Of a stretch of DNA of 31,446 nucleotides, positions 22,404 to 30,798 are shown piece by piece. The stretch's first letter is position 1. Each line of letters opens with the position of its first letter. The DNA comes from a virus: the IMG/VR virus record IMGVR_UViG_3300038701_001325, positions 1 to 31,446 of that record; one strand, written 5' to 3'. The translations under genes were made by a program, and so were the position numbers. The notes under the pieces are model-generated. The model was not told the origin of the DNA and did not search any database. It saw nothing but the letters and a program-made list of their open reading frames with translations.

Positions 22404-24732
22404 TATTATACGTTTATTGGTATTATTTTGTTTTATACCTTTATCCGTATTAAACGCCAAAACTCTGAAAGTTGATACTCTTACACCGTCAATTACTAAT
22501 GGCGACTTAACACTCCAAAAAGATGGCACTGGAGACATTGTTCTGGGTTCTGGTACAGGTGTGGCGAAGCTTTCTAGTGGAGTTCTCTCAGAAAGTGACG
22601 TTAACCTCACAAGCGAAGTGACTGGCATTCTACCAATTGCCAATGGAGGTACAGGATCATCAAGCCAAAACTTTGTTGATTTAACAACTAGTCAATCAAT
22701 AGCAGGTGATAAAACCTATTCAGGATTAACGACTTTTAATGGTCAATATGTAGCCATCTCAACTACTAACGGAAATAGACCATGCCCTGTCATGAGTGCA
22801 GCACAAAGAGATGCTATCAGTTCGCCAGCTGAGGGCGATTGTGTTGTAAGTACGGATGATAATCAGGTTTATTTTTACCTTAACTCTGTTTGGTCATTAA
22901 CTGGCGGAAGCGGATCGGGCGGGATTAATTATTTAGATGGCGAAAACTCAACCGCAGAGGCAACGGCTGGAGATTGGGCAGCATACGCAGATGCGGCTGG
23001 AGTCCTTCCAGTTGACGGCACAGGCGGATCAGCTACAGTAACAATCGCAAGAAATACTACTACACCGCTTCGAGGTGATGGTGATTTCGTATTAACTAAA
23101 GACGCTTCTAATAGACAAGGTGAAGGCGCAAGTGTTGCATTCATGATTGATAAAGCAGATCAAGGAAAGACTTTAAGGATTAGCTTTGACTATACTACAT
23201 CAACAAATTATGTAGACGATGATGTTCAAATATTTGTTTATGACGTAACTAATTCAAACTTAATCAGAGGAAATGGTGAGCTTTTAAAAGGGATAACTGG
23301 AAACTCTACTCACTATTACCAATTTCAAGCAGCATCGGATTCGACTAGTTATAGGTTAGTTGTTCATGTTGCTAGCACCAATGCCAGTGCTTACACAATT
23401 AACTTTGATAATGTAAGGGTAAGTCCTGCGCCTTTGGTTTATGGTGTGCCTGCGACTGACGAAATTGATATAGCTTCGGACATTTCTTTTTCTGCTTTTG
23501 GAGGTTCAGAAACTATAGATCTAGCTGTATATAGAAGAGTCGGCAGAACGGCACACATCGAAATTCAAGTGACCCTAGGGGCGACTCCCAGTGGAGGTAT
23601 GCAGATTATTCTTCCAAGCTATTTACCGATAGACAGAGACGAAGCACTTCTTTTCAAGCCCGGGTCGGTTTCTGCTAGAGACACAAGCACTGGAGGCTTG
23701 CACGAGGGAAGCGTTTTGATCTCAGATACAGATACCTTGGAATTTAGGGGAGATGATGGCTCGGGTGGCTGGAACGCTACAATACCTTTTACGTGGGCTT
23801 CAGGTGATACTATTTTCATAGAAGTAACAGTCCCAATCCAAGGCTGGTCTTCCAACGCTAGAATAAGTGAGGACTTGGGTGGGCGTGAAGTTGTATTGCA
23901 AGCGTCTAGGTCAGGCTCTAATCAAACGGTAGGAACTTCGGAAACAGATATTATTTTTAATAACGGCATCACAGACGATTTATCAATACTAAATACGACG
24001 ACAGGGATAGTAACACTGCCCGAATCAGGATTTTATGATGTTAGTTCGATATTAAGGGTAGATACTGGGGGTACTGCACCTACGCAGCTTATTTTTTATA
24101 TCGACCACAGCGACTCAAGTGGCTCCTTAATACAAAGATACACATTTACAGCAAGGACAGACCTAGATTCTAGCTCAGCACATTTTGACAGTGGGGATAT
24201 TGTCATAAAAGGAAGCAGGGGAGATCAAATTAACATTGTGGGGCAATCATCTACAACAAGCTCAACACTACTTACGTCAAGTTTATTTAAAGTAGCCAAA
24301 AGATCATCACCTCAAACACTCTACCAAGATGCGTTTATGGAGTGTCAGACTAAGTTTTTGAGTGCTGATGTTACATCTAATAACACAGATATCGCAGACT
24401 TGAGATTTAATAATGTAGACATTGGTAAGCCGCACTCGATAATATTTAGTGCGTACTTTAATAGCTTGACCACAAACACACAGAGTGAGTGTTGGGTTTA
24501 TAATGGGGCAAACCCTACAAGACTTGCTACTAGAAGAAGCTTCTATGCCTCAGCTGATGCGAGTACACGTCACACAACTGCCTCTGCGATTAGATACCAC
24601 ACAGCGGTAGATGATACTTATAACGTTAGATGCTCAATAGGCTCAGGTTCTGTAAGGCAGGGGGATGAGACTTACGTAACTCTCTGCCAACTACCAAGTG
24701 GTACAATATTAAATTCAAATAGATGGGATTAG
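22360..24732 (+). CDS. Large tail fibre protein with N-terminal signal peptide
   Basis: A 790-aa beta-rich fibre. From ATG 22360 the N-terminus is MKMAHGSKMLHLRLNIIRLL, then VLFCFIPLSVLNA-KT, a classic signal peptide (possible cut after A33). ATG 22384 would give a 25-aa signal. AAGG stands 9 bases before 22360. Then come GDIVLGSGTGVAKLSSGVL and ILPIANGGTGSSSQN repeats common in fibres, a jelly-roll-like middle (SNLIRGNGELLKGITGNSTHYY) and a C-terminal C1q/TNF-like segment (YDVSSILRVDTGGTAP). It probably binds host receptors. The signal peptide is unusual for a cytoplasmically assembled virion protein and suggests descent from a bacterial cell-surface gene. Alternatively the true start lies inside and the signal is accidental. 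Confidence 0.68.
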   Translation: MKMAHGSKMLHLRLNIIRLLVLFCFIPLSVLNAKTLKVDTLTPSITNGDLTLQKDGTGDIVLGSGTGVAKLSSGVLSESDVNLTSEVTGILPIANGGTGSSSQNFVDLTTSQSIAGDKTYSGLTTFNGQYVAISTTNGNRPCPVMSAAQRDAISSPAEGDCVVSTDDNQVYFYLNSVWSLTGGSGSGGINYLDGENSTAEATAGDWAAYADAAGVLPVDGTGGSATVTIARNTTTPLRGDGDFVLTKDASNRQGEGASVAFMIDKADQGKTLRISFDYTTSTNYVDDDVQIFVYDVTNSNLIRGNGELLKGITGNSTHYYQFQAASDSTSYRLVVHVASTNASAYTINFDNVRVSPAPLVYGVPATDEIDIASDISFSAFGGSETIDLAVYRRVGRTAHIEIQVTLGATPSGGMQIILPSYLPIDRDEALLFKPGSVSARDTSTGGLHEGSVLISDTDTLEFRGDDGSGGWNATIPFTWASGDTIFIEVTVPIQGWSSNARISEDLGGREVVLQASRSGSNQTVGTSETDIIFNNGITDDLSILNTTTGIVTLPESGFYDVSSILRVDTGGTAPTQLIFYIDHSDSSGSLIQRYTFTARTDLDSSSAHFDSGDIVIKGSRGDQINIVGQSSTTSSTLLTSSLFKVAKRSSPQTLYQDAFMECQTKFLSADVTSNNTDIADLRFNNVDIGKPHSIIFSAYFNSLTTNTQSECWVYNGANPTRLATRRSFYASADASTRHTTASAIRYHTAVDDTYNVRCSIGSGSVRQGDETYVTLCQLPSGTILNSNRWD

Positions 24733-24733
24733 T

Positions 24734-25057
24734 ATGCAAGACAACGAACAACCGACACAATTTACTAAGACTGAAAAGAAAGTTCTTCTCACTGAAACTA
24801 CAGGTATAACTATCGGGGTTTTAGTTCTTATTGTAATTGGTGTGGTTTATGTTGTGACTGTTGCAGGGGTAAGTTCAGCTAATTCAAAAGCTATAACTTT
24901 AAATGAGCAAAGAATTAATAGCTTTGTTGAAACCTACAAAGGACATACAAGGATAGTTGATAAAAATTTTAATGAATTAAAAGGCGAGATTGGCGAGCTA
25001 AAAGGTCAGAATTTAATTATTATAGAATTGTTAAAGCGCAATGATGCGTCAAATTGA
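24734..25057 (+). CDS. Single-pass membrane protein, possible holin or signal-arrest lysis protein
   Basis: A 107-aa protein with one strong transmembrane segment at about residues 25-46 (GITIGVLVLIVIGVVYVVTV) and a C-terminal coiled coil (FNELKGEIGELKGQNLIIIELL). N-terminus charged and soluble. A GGGA precedes the ATG. It sits directly upstream of the spanin-type genes, so a holin-like or i-spanin-like role is possible. One TM plus periplasmic coiled coil would fit either. The exact role is not decided by sequence. Confidence 0.55.
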   Translation: MQDNEQPTQFTKTEKKVLLTETTGITIGVLVLIVIGVVYVVTVAGVSSANSKAITLNEQRINSFVETYKGHTRIVDKNFNELKGEIGELKGQNLIIIELLKRNDASN

Positions 25058-25080
25058 AGAACTAAAAGGAAGGTGGTTAA

Positions 25081-25137
25081 ATGTATAACAAGAAAAAGAA
25101 AGGTCGCAAAAAAGGCGGCACAAAAAGAAAAGGATAA
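25081..25137 (+). CDS. Very small basic peptide, 18 aa
   Basis: The frame reads MYNKKKKGRKKGGTKRKG, with 10 of 18 residues Lys or Arg. AAGGAAGGTGG stands ahead of the ATG at workable spacing. Placed between the membrane protein and the acidic 94-aa gene. Either a real tiny nucleic-acid or membrane-binding peptide or a chance ORF in an A-rich stretch. The strong ribosome site favours translation. Confidence 0.4.
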   Translation: MYNKKKKGRKKGGTKRKG

Positions 25138-25140
25138 ATT

Positions 25141-25425
25141 ATGAGTGATGACAAAATTAAATTTGGATTTGAAGGATCAAGCTTTGCGGTAGCATACGAT
25201 GGTGATGCTGATGGAAAAAACTCTGCTGAGTTAAAGGTAAATCTTGCGGAGGTCTTATCTGAGCTTAGAGGAAGTGGTAAGGCAGAGGTACAAGCTGACA
25301 AGGTTACTTTTGAGTTAGACGGATCTGACTTAATTTTAAAAGTTGATCTTGATGGTGATAAGGAAGCTGTGCTTGAGTTTAAAGCAAGTTTACTTGAGGG
25401 CTTACAAGAGGCTGGTATTCTTTAA
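25141..25425 (+). CDS. Small acidic hypothetical protein, 94 aa
   Basis: Asp/Glu- and Gly-rich, with two strand-forming segments of similar pattern (ELKVNLAEVLSELR and VLEFKASLLEGLQEAG). They look like a short internal repeat. AAAAGGAT precedes the ATG; the stop overlaps the next gene's ATG (TAATG). No family recognised. It directly follows the very basic 18-aa peptide, and the two opposite charges could pair, but this is speculation. Confidence 0.6.
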   Translation: MSDDKIKFGFEGSSFAVAYDGDADGKNSAELKVNLAEVLSELRGSGKAEVQADKVTFELDGSDLILKVDLDGDKEAVLEFKASLLEGLQEAGIL

Positions 25426-25646
25426 TGCAAAGTAAGATTCTACAGTTATTTTTTGTAAATGTAGTTTACCCACTAGCTCAAAGGCTGGTGGGTTATATTA
25501 TTGATAAATACATATTAGAAAAATCTAAAAAAGCAATTGAAAAGAAGCAGCAAAAAAGAAAAGAAATAATAAAGGAATTAAAAAATGCAAGCTCCAACGA
25601 AGAAAGGCGTGCTTTATCTATTCGCCTTGCTAGTCTTAATAAGTAG
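25425..25646 (+). CDS. Inner-membrane spanin-like protein (i-spanin candidate)
   Basis: A 73-aa protein with an N-terminal hydrophobic segment (LQLFFVNVVYPLAQRLVGYII, about residues 6-27) and a charged coiled-coil C-terminus (EKSKKAIEKKQQKRKEIIKEL). This build fits an i-spanin, which spans the inner membrane and meets the lipoprotein in the periplasm. The next gene begins inside its 3' end in another frame, the nested arrangement known from Rz/Rz1. It is shorter than most Rz proteins, so a membrane-bound role of another kind is possible. Confidence 0.5.
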   Translation: MQSKILQLFFVNVVYPLAQRLVGYIIDKYILEKSKKAIEKKQQKRKEIIKELKNASSNEERRALSIRLASLNK

Positions 25647-25875
25647 CTGTCAAACTCCTGACGCTGCAGACATTGCGAGGCGTGTCGGTAGACCAGTTTT
25701 TCCAAATCCTTGCCTGTCTAATGGTGATGGCACTTGCTTTAGAAATGGAGAGCTTGAAAATACTGAAAATATGATATGCGGAACGCCCGAGGAATATGAC
25801 GAGATTCAAACTTATATAGAAGATCAAGAGCTCAGACTTTATATCTGTCTTAGAAATTCGAGAAGGTGTGATTAG
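25585..25875 (+). CDS. Outer-membrane lipoprotein, o-spanin-like
   Basis: A 96-aa lipoprotein: basic start (MQAPTKKG), hydrophobic core (VLYLFALLVL) and lipobox LISSC with Cys at residue 22. The mature part carries five further Cys (PNPCLSNGDGTC, MICGTPEEYDEIQTYI, YICLRNSRRCD) that could form disulfides. The start, with AAAGGA upstream, lies 62 bases inside the i-spanin-like gene. Likely role: fuses outer and inner membranes at lysis together with the partner. It implies a Gram-negative host. Confidence 0.7.
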   Translation: MQAPTKKGVLYLFALLVLISSCQTPDAADIARRVGRPVFPNPCLSNGDGTCFRNGELENTENMICGTPEEYDEIQTYIEDQELRLYICLRNSRRCD

Positions 25876-28439
25876 TGGCAAATACCTATGCTGATTTTCA
25901 AGCAAAAACCAGATCATCAAAGATATTATTGTGTCACATTGAGCCTAAGCAGCGGCTTTCTGTTTTTACCCTTGAGTCTGGAAGCATCTATAAAAAGTCA
26001 GTAAATTACGTTGTCGTAAATATAAAAGAAAATGGCACAAGTCTAACAGAGGCTAGTAGCTCATCTTTAAGCTCAGGAGAATGGTACTATGATAACATTA
26101 GCGGTGATCTCTATGTTAATACCAGTGAAGATTCTAATCCTAGCTCTAAAACTATCATCGCCACGTACAGGCTATTCTTCTCTAATAGACCTATTGATTT
26201 ACCTTATGATCTTAACTCTGGCTTTGATGTTCATTACGAAGGGCGAATAAGCTCAACTTCCCCAATAAAAAAACAGCTTGATTATGAGCAAATAGGAGTG
26301 GTTTTAGAGTCGTCCACAAATGTTAAACTCGAAAATACTGACGGTTACTTTGATGAGTTTTATGATGTCTTAATTTTTGAGAATTCAAAAATTGAGCTTT
26401 ATAGCTTTAGTGAAATATTACCTCTATCTGAAAAGAAAAAATTATTTAGCGGTATTGTACAGGATAAAAATTTTAGCGAATCATCTGTTACTTTTCAATG
26501 CAAAGACGATCTTTATAAGCTTAGAGAACTTGTGCAGCTTGAAAATTTTACCTCTAGTGATGGTAACGTCCCAGAGAGGTTTTTAAATAAGCCCAAAAGA
26601 AGAGTTTATGGTAGACATGACCAACTTCAATGCGTCCCTATTGATTCAATACTGGATGGATTTGAGCTTACTGGCACTGTTTCTGGTACATCAGGCTCAG
26701 CAACACTAACAGGCACTGGCACAGCATTTTTAGATGAGTGCTCACCAGAGGATGACTTATTTTTTGATGACGGTTCACAGGTTTTTAGATTTGGAATAAA
26801 AACAGTTGATTCAGACACACAAATAACATTAAACGAAAATCTAGACATTAATGTTAGCGGAAGCCTGACAATAAATCCCAAAATACCTTGGAGAAAAAAG
26901 AATAGAAACTGGCATATAGCAGGGCACAAACTTAGATCACCATCAACCACCGTTAGAATTGCCACAAGCTCCAGAAGGTTTAACTTAGATGACCCTAGTG
27001 ACTTCTTGGATGGCGATTTAATAAACTTAAATGGTACAAACGTATTTATATCCACTATTGTTGGTGACTTCGTAACGCTAACCGCAGCATTTCCTAGCGG
27101 CATTGTGCCTCTAAATGCACCTGTAACTAAAAACCCACTAACCAGAGTATTTCTTGATGGTAGGGAGGTTTTTATTGATAGAGACTGGAGCGTTACCAAC
27201 GGAAGCACTGATGCGATTTTAAATCTTGATCCGTTATCTGAGTTTAACATAGCCCAAGCCGTTGATATAAACCTAACTATAGATTTCACCAATGCAAGCA
27301 GGACTATAACTATAAATGGAGCTGATTTTACATCTCAGCTACAAACTAGAGACTGGATAAGAAGTGATGATATTAATCACACTACTTGGTATGAAGTCTT
27401 AGACGTTCAATATGACGAGGTTGCAAATGACACAACCGTTACAATAAGAACAGCCTACGCAGGATCTACTACTTCAACAAATGGTCAAAAGAAAAATGTT
27501 CAAATCGTAGATGACAGATCAATTATAACTGTTAACTGCATTGGTAAAGAGGACTCAAACGGAAAGTGGATAAGAACGGCTAGCGATGCCGTTGAGGATT
27601 TACTTACTGGTGACGCTCAGTTAACAAACATTAATACCTCATCATTTACAGAATCAAAAGAAGATGCTTTTTATACTCTAAGCTACAAAATACCAGAGCA
27701 GATAGGTGGAAGCTCAAGAGTTATAAGAGAAGTAATTAACGAAATAAATAGGTCAGTTATTGGATCGCTAGTTATTGATGATGACCAAAATTTCAAGCAC
27801 GAAGTTTTATCTCCAAAAAAACCTGCTGATACTCAAACCTTAACAGACTCAGACATTTTGCGTATTTCTTCAATATCTTCAAAAAATGAAATAATAAGAA
27901 AAGTAATTGCATCGTATAGATTTTTTGCAGATAAATTCACAGGCGACAGATCAAGGCTTCTTTACGAGTTTACCAATCAATTTGTTGATGATCTTGTTGG
28001 GTCTAATAGGGAGCTTGAATTGGATCTGTTTTTATACGAGCTTGAAGATGCTACTGTAATAGCTCAAAGGTATGCTTTTTTTAACTCACTTAGTCAATCA
28101 ATCATTACTTTAAAGGGTAAGCTCAACCTAGGTCAGTTCACCATTAACGATAAGGTCATATTGAGCCTTGACAGGCTATATAAGCGACTTGGAGCTAAAG
28201 ACAGACGCAAGATAGGTATAGTTAACGCAATCACCACAGGGGGCTCTGACGTGTCTCTAACGCTTAGTGATTTAGGTAATATATTCTCCAGAGTGGGCAG
28301 TATCTCCCCTGATGATGCACAAGTATTCTCAAGCGCCCCAGATTCCGAAAAAATAGTCAGCAATTATGTGGTCGACAACTCAACCGAAACTCCAGACACT
28401 AGTAGCGACGCAGAGCTATATAATAATTTAATCGGCTAG
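25875..28439 (+). CDS. Tail tip hub / baseplate-like structural protein
   Basis: An 854-aa protein with GTG start (AAGG upstream). The N-terminal part (RSSKILLCHIEPKQR, then SGEWYYDNISGDLYVNTSED) and the middle (KKLFSGIVQDKNFSESSVTFQCKDDLYKLRE) resemble tail hub proteins of siphoviruses that receive tube and fibres. A central part has repeated beta segments (GTVSGTSGSATLTGTGTAF). The C-terminus (LGQFTINDKVILSLDRLYKRLG) resembles a domain that closes the hub. It lies after the lysis-type genes, separated from the fibre gene by about 1.1 kb, which is an unusual order. The stop overlaps the end of the opposite HNH gene by 12 bases. Confidence 0.6.
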   Translation: MANTYADFQAKTRSSKILLCHIEPKQRLSVFTLESGSIYKKSVNYVVVNIKENGTSLTEASSSSLSSGEWYYDNISGDLYVNTSEDSNPSSKTIIATYRLFFSNRPIDLPYDLNSGFDVHYEGRISSTSPIKKQLDYEQIGVVLESSTNVKLENTDGYFDEFYDVLIFENSKIELYSFSEILPLSEKKKLFSGIVQDKNFSESSVTFQCKDDLYKLRELVQLENFTSSDGNVPERFLNKPKRRVYGRHDQLQCVPIDSILDGFELTGTVSGTSGSATLTGTGTAFLDECSPEDDLFFDDGSQVFRFGIKTVDSDTQITLNENLDINVSGSLTINPKIPWRKKNRNWHIAGHKLRSPSTTVRIATSSRRFNLDDPSDFLDGDLINLNGTNVFISTIVGDFVTLTAAFPSGIVPLNAPVTKNPLTRVFLDGREVFIDRDWSVTNGSTDAILNLDPLSEFNIAQAVDINLTIDFTNASRTITINGADFTSQLQTRDWIRSDDINHTTWYEVLDVQYDEVANDTTVTIRTAYAGSTTSTNGQKKNVQIVDDRSIITVNCIGKEDSNGKWIRTASDAVEDLLTGDAQLTNINTSSFTESKEDAFYTLSYKIPEQIGGSSRVIREVINEINRSVIGSLVIDDDQNFKHEVLSPKKPADTQTLTDSDILRISSISSKNEIIRKVIASYRFFADKFTGDRSRLLYEFTNQFVDDLVGSNRELELDLFLYELEDATVIAQRYAFFNSLSQSIITLKGKLNLGQFTINDKVILSLDRLYKRLGAKDRRKIGIVNAITTGGSDVSLTLSDLGNIFSRVGSISPDDAQVFSSAPDSEKIVSNYVVDNSTETPDTSSDAELYNNLIG

Positions 28440-28973
28440 ATCAACGTGCTTCCAAGTTTTTCTTTGGAGTATATCTGATATGGCATTGGTCTGAACTCCG
28501 TATATCAGTGCTATTTTACTCATTGAAATAAATTTTGCCATCTTAAATATTATTTTTATATCGTGCTCAATAAATTTGGCGTTACCGTGGTCTGATCCAG
28601 TTACACTTCTCGCCAATCCCGTTAAAAGTGCGTGATTTCTGTTCTCGGCAGCAGTGCACCATTCTAGGTTTTTCAGGTTGTTATTGCTTTTGCAGCCATC
28701 TTTGTGGTTAATACATGGAAGCTCATATTCATTTAATAAAAAAGCAGTAGCCACCAACCTATGTACATAATATCTTCTTTTTTTGCTCTCTTTGGTTAGC
28801 CCAACAACCTTGTAACCTCTGCAATCTGATTGTTTCATTATTATTTCATTCAATTTTGTATGATTTACATCACCCTTTTTTCTTATTATTCTTTCTAGCC
28901 TTTTAATTCTAGCCCTATTGCTAACCTGATAAATTCCCTCGTAACCCTTAATGTCCTTCCATATTTCTTTCAT
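28428..28973 (-). CDS. NUMOD4-HNH homing endonuclease, antisense to late genes
   Basis: A 181-aa protein on the strand opposite to the late operon. NUMOD4 (EIWKDIKGYEGIYQVSNRARIKRL) at residues 2-26, then a HNH core with YYVHRLVATAFL, INHKDGCKSNNNLKNLEWCT and AENRNHA, and a C-terminal helix-turn-helix-like part (MSKIALIYGVQTNAISDILQRK). The His-Asn-His residues are visible. ATG 28973 is chosen; an in-frame TTG at 28982 is less likely. No clear Shine-Dalgarno. It is a mobile gene that spreads by cutting phages without it. Confidence 0.85.
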   Translation of the reverse strand: MKEIWKDIKGYEGIYQVSNRARIKRLERIIRKKGDVNHTKLNEIIMKQSDCRGYKVVGLTKESKKRRYYVHRLVATAFLLNEYELPCINHKDGCKSNNNLKNLEWCTAAENRNHALLTGLARSVTGSDHGNAKFIEHDIKIIFKMAKFISMSKIALIYGVQTNAISDILQRKTWKHVDLAD

Positions 28974-29036
28974 ATTGTACAAATAACAAAAAATGTTGAT
29001 AAAATTAACACGATTGTAAATAATACAAGGAACGCT

Positions 29037-29564
29037 ATGAGTTTTACTGAAATACCCACGAGCTGGCTTGACGTAGGTGACCCTTTGCGCAAAGAGCTAT
29101 TTGATAGAATCCGTGAAAATCAAAACGACATCAATACCAGAATTGAAAATGTCGAGACCAATGCGAACAAAATTGTAATTTTTAACGAGATTGTTGTAAA
29201 TGCTGCGACATTAAGCGCTGGTGGAACCGTTACAGGTTTAGATCTTTATAGATGCCAAGGTAACTTCAACTTAACCGATTGCAAGGTCTGGATATTTGAA
29301 AAGAACTCTTTAACTGGAAATCTTGAAGTAGATATTCAGGTTTCTTCAAGTGCGGATTTTACAAGCTCAAATAGTGTTTTTACTACAAAGCCAAGGATAG
29401 TTTATTCAACAGCATTAGATTATGATGAGTCTGCAAATGCTGTATTTAACGCAAGTTTTCAATCGGTTTCTTTGGGTGATTACTTGAGACTTGATATAAG
29501 TGAATTGCCTAGCGGTGGAACCCTTGGTAAGTTTGGAATATATTTTATTGGTGAAATAGCCTAG
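29037..29564 (+). CDS. Tail fibre-type protein with N-terminal coiled coil
   Basis: A 175-aa protein with a helical attachment-like N-terminus (EIPTSWLDVGDPLRKELFDR, then a coiled coil up to residue 45) and a beta-sandwich C-terminus (VEVDIQVSSSADF-like, SVSLGDYLRLDISELPSGG). CAAGGA precedes the ATG. Located after the hub and the HNH gene, it is most likely a short fibre or tip protein. Confidence 0.6.
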   Translation: MSFTEIPTSWLDVGDPLRKELFDRIRENQNDINTRIENVETNANKIVIFNEIVVNAATLSAGGTVTGLDLYRCQGNFNLTDCKVWIFEKNSLTGNLEVDIQVSSSADFTSSNSVFTTKPRIVYSTALDYDESANAVFNASFQSVSLGDYLRLDISELPSGGTLGKFGIYFIGEIA

Positions 29565-29572
29565 GAGAAATA

Positions 29573-30082
29573 ATGAGCATAGTTGTACCGTTCAATTTTG
29601 CACCTGAAAGCGTAGATGTTAAGACGGCAAGCTACACTATACCAACTGGTAAGTATGCTTATGTCGCAGCTCACGTTGAAAATGGTGGCACTTTTACTAT
29701 CGATAGCACAACGGCTTTAAGCTCTGAGGCTGGTGTTGATGGCGACGTTGATGACGTTAGTTTGTCGGGACTTGCCAACGGGACATTTTACACCGTCCCA
29801 TCTGGATACAGGTTTGAGGGTATTGCCAAGGTTGCCAGTGGTAACTTAGTTGTGGGTGGAGTTGTTCGTACAAGTGGAACGGAATTTGTAGAGATAAAGG
29901 CGGGCTCTGGCGCAACAATTGCGACAACCGTTAACGTTTTATATGATATAATAGGTTACTCAATTAGAGTTTCTGATGCCGAAACTAGTGTAGCGCAAGG
30001 CTTTTGGCTTCCTGCTGGCACAGTAATAAATGGCACAGGGACTTGGCGCGCAACTGTTTCAATATATAACGAAATATCTTAA
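29573..30082 (+). CDS. Fibre-type structural protein, 169 aa
   Basis: A beta-rich protein (TASYTIPTGKYAYVAAHVENGG, then YTVPSGYRFEGIAKVASGNL) with a sandwich pattern known from small phage fibre or receptor-binding tips. TAGGAG stands 6 bases ahead of the ATG. It is the last recognised virion-type gene before lysis genes. No enzyme motif. Confidence 0.6.
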   Translation: MSIVVPFNFAPESVDVKTASYTIPTGKYAYVAAHVENGGTFTIDSTTALSSEAGVDGDVDDVSLSGLANGTFYTVPSGYRFEGIAKVASGNLVVGGVVRTSGTEFVEIKAGSGATIATTVNVLYDIIGYSIRVSDAETSVAQGFWLPAGTVINGTGTWRATVSIYNEIS

Positions 30083-30091
30083 GGGGAATTT

Positions 30092-30253
30092 ATGCTTTTA
30101 TTTTTATTTGTTTTATCTTTTAGTGCAAACATTTACACTTATCAAAAATCTTTTGAAATTTGCAAGGCAGAGGATTTTAAACCAAAGGCTTGCGAGTGGC
30201 ATAAAAAAATGGTTGAAGCTAACCCAAAAAGCAAGCACTACCCAGTTGAATAG
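30092..30253 (+). CDS. Small secreted or membrane-anchored protein, 53 aa, before endolysin
   Basis: Starts MLLFLFVLSFSANIY, a short hydrophobic signal sequence (residues 1-12), followed by a soluble basic part with two Cys (EICKAEDFKPKACEWHKKM). AAGGGG lies ahead of the ATG. Its TAG stop overlaps the GTG start of the endolysin. It could be a secreted lysis helper or a superinfection-exclusion factor; sequence does not decide. Confidence 0.55.
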   Translation: MLLFLFVLSFSANIYTYQKSFEICKAEDFKPKACEWHKKMVEANPKSKHYPVE

Positions 30254-30693
30254 TGAAATTTAAGCATAAAAAAGATATGAAGCTTTTCTTTTCATTGCAT
30301 CCTGCACTTATTTTAATCTTTGCTGATCTTAATAATTATGCGTATGAAAAGCACAATATTGAGCTAACAATAACCTCCACTGTATCAACACCACAAGAAG
30401 ATGCTGCACTTGGAAGGATAAGCTCTAGTCATGCTACAAGGAGAGCAATCGATATTCGCACAAAAGACATTGATGTTTTTGCGCTTCAAGATATGCTTAC
30501 CTATATAAATTCAAAACCTGAATATAAAAAATACCATTACGTTTCTTTTTCAGGCGAAAAAAGACTTGCTTATTTACATGGCAAAGGTGATGAAGAACAT
30601 ATTCATTTAGCCATACACGCAGATTACGCCCTTCCTCAACTTGAAAATACATATATAGCTAGAGCAAAGTCGTACTTTAAAAGTCTGTTTTAA
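30253..30693 (+). CDS. Endolysin, peptidase M15-type
   Basis: A 146-aa protein with the M15 peptidase zinc site: SSHATRRAIDIR at residues 58-69 (H60 and D67) and EEHIHLAIH at 114-122 (catalytic Glu and HxH). These peptidases cut peptide bonds in peptidoglycan (such as L-Ala-D-Glu or D-Ala-D-Ala). No signal peptide or membrane segment, so a holin is needed. GTG start coupled to the preceding gene (TAGTG); an ATG eight codons inside is possible. It is the last late gene, far from the spanin pair. Confidence 0.78.
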   Translation: MKFKHKKDMKLFFSLHPALILIFADLNNYAYEKHNIELTITSTVSTPQEDAALGRISSSHATRRAIDIRTKDIDVFALQDMLTYINSKPEYKKYHYVSFSGEKRLAYLHGKGDEEHIHLAIHADYALPQLENTYIARAKSYFKSLF

Positions 30694-30765
30694 AAATCTT
30701 ACACTTATTTTATTTGTATTTTTATTTGAGATAATAATTTTAGGCAGAATCCTTGTCTCTCAAAA

Positions 30766-30798
30766 AGCCGCTTGTATTCATGGATGAGTCTTGCGGCT
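30766..30798 (-). terminator. Terminator of the leftward exonuclease gene
   Basis: Read on the minus strand, AGCCGC (30798-30793) pairs with GCGGCT (30771-30766) around a 21-base loop that can itself form a small TCAT/ATGA stem. Five T follow. The stem begins inside the stop codon of the gene it ends. The convergent late operon has no equally clear terminator here. Confidence 0.6.

Noticed and set aside
26627-27292. 221-aa minus-strand ORF opposite the hub gene
   Set aside because: Long but antisense to a clear coding frame with typical reverse-frame composition (Ser, Pro, Val, Leu); no ribosome site and no family pattern.
28996-29024. Promoter after the antisense HNH gene (TTGATA, 17 bases, AATAAT)
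   Set aside because: The start point would leave a leader of only a few bases without the AAGGA site of the next gene. Kept as a remark in the HNH finding only.
30694-30765. Terminator for the rightward late operon (TTTGAGA and TCTCAAA arms)
   Set aside because: The arms are AT-rich, the loop is about 27 bases and there is no T-run on the plus strand, so it is too weak to call.
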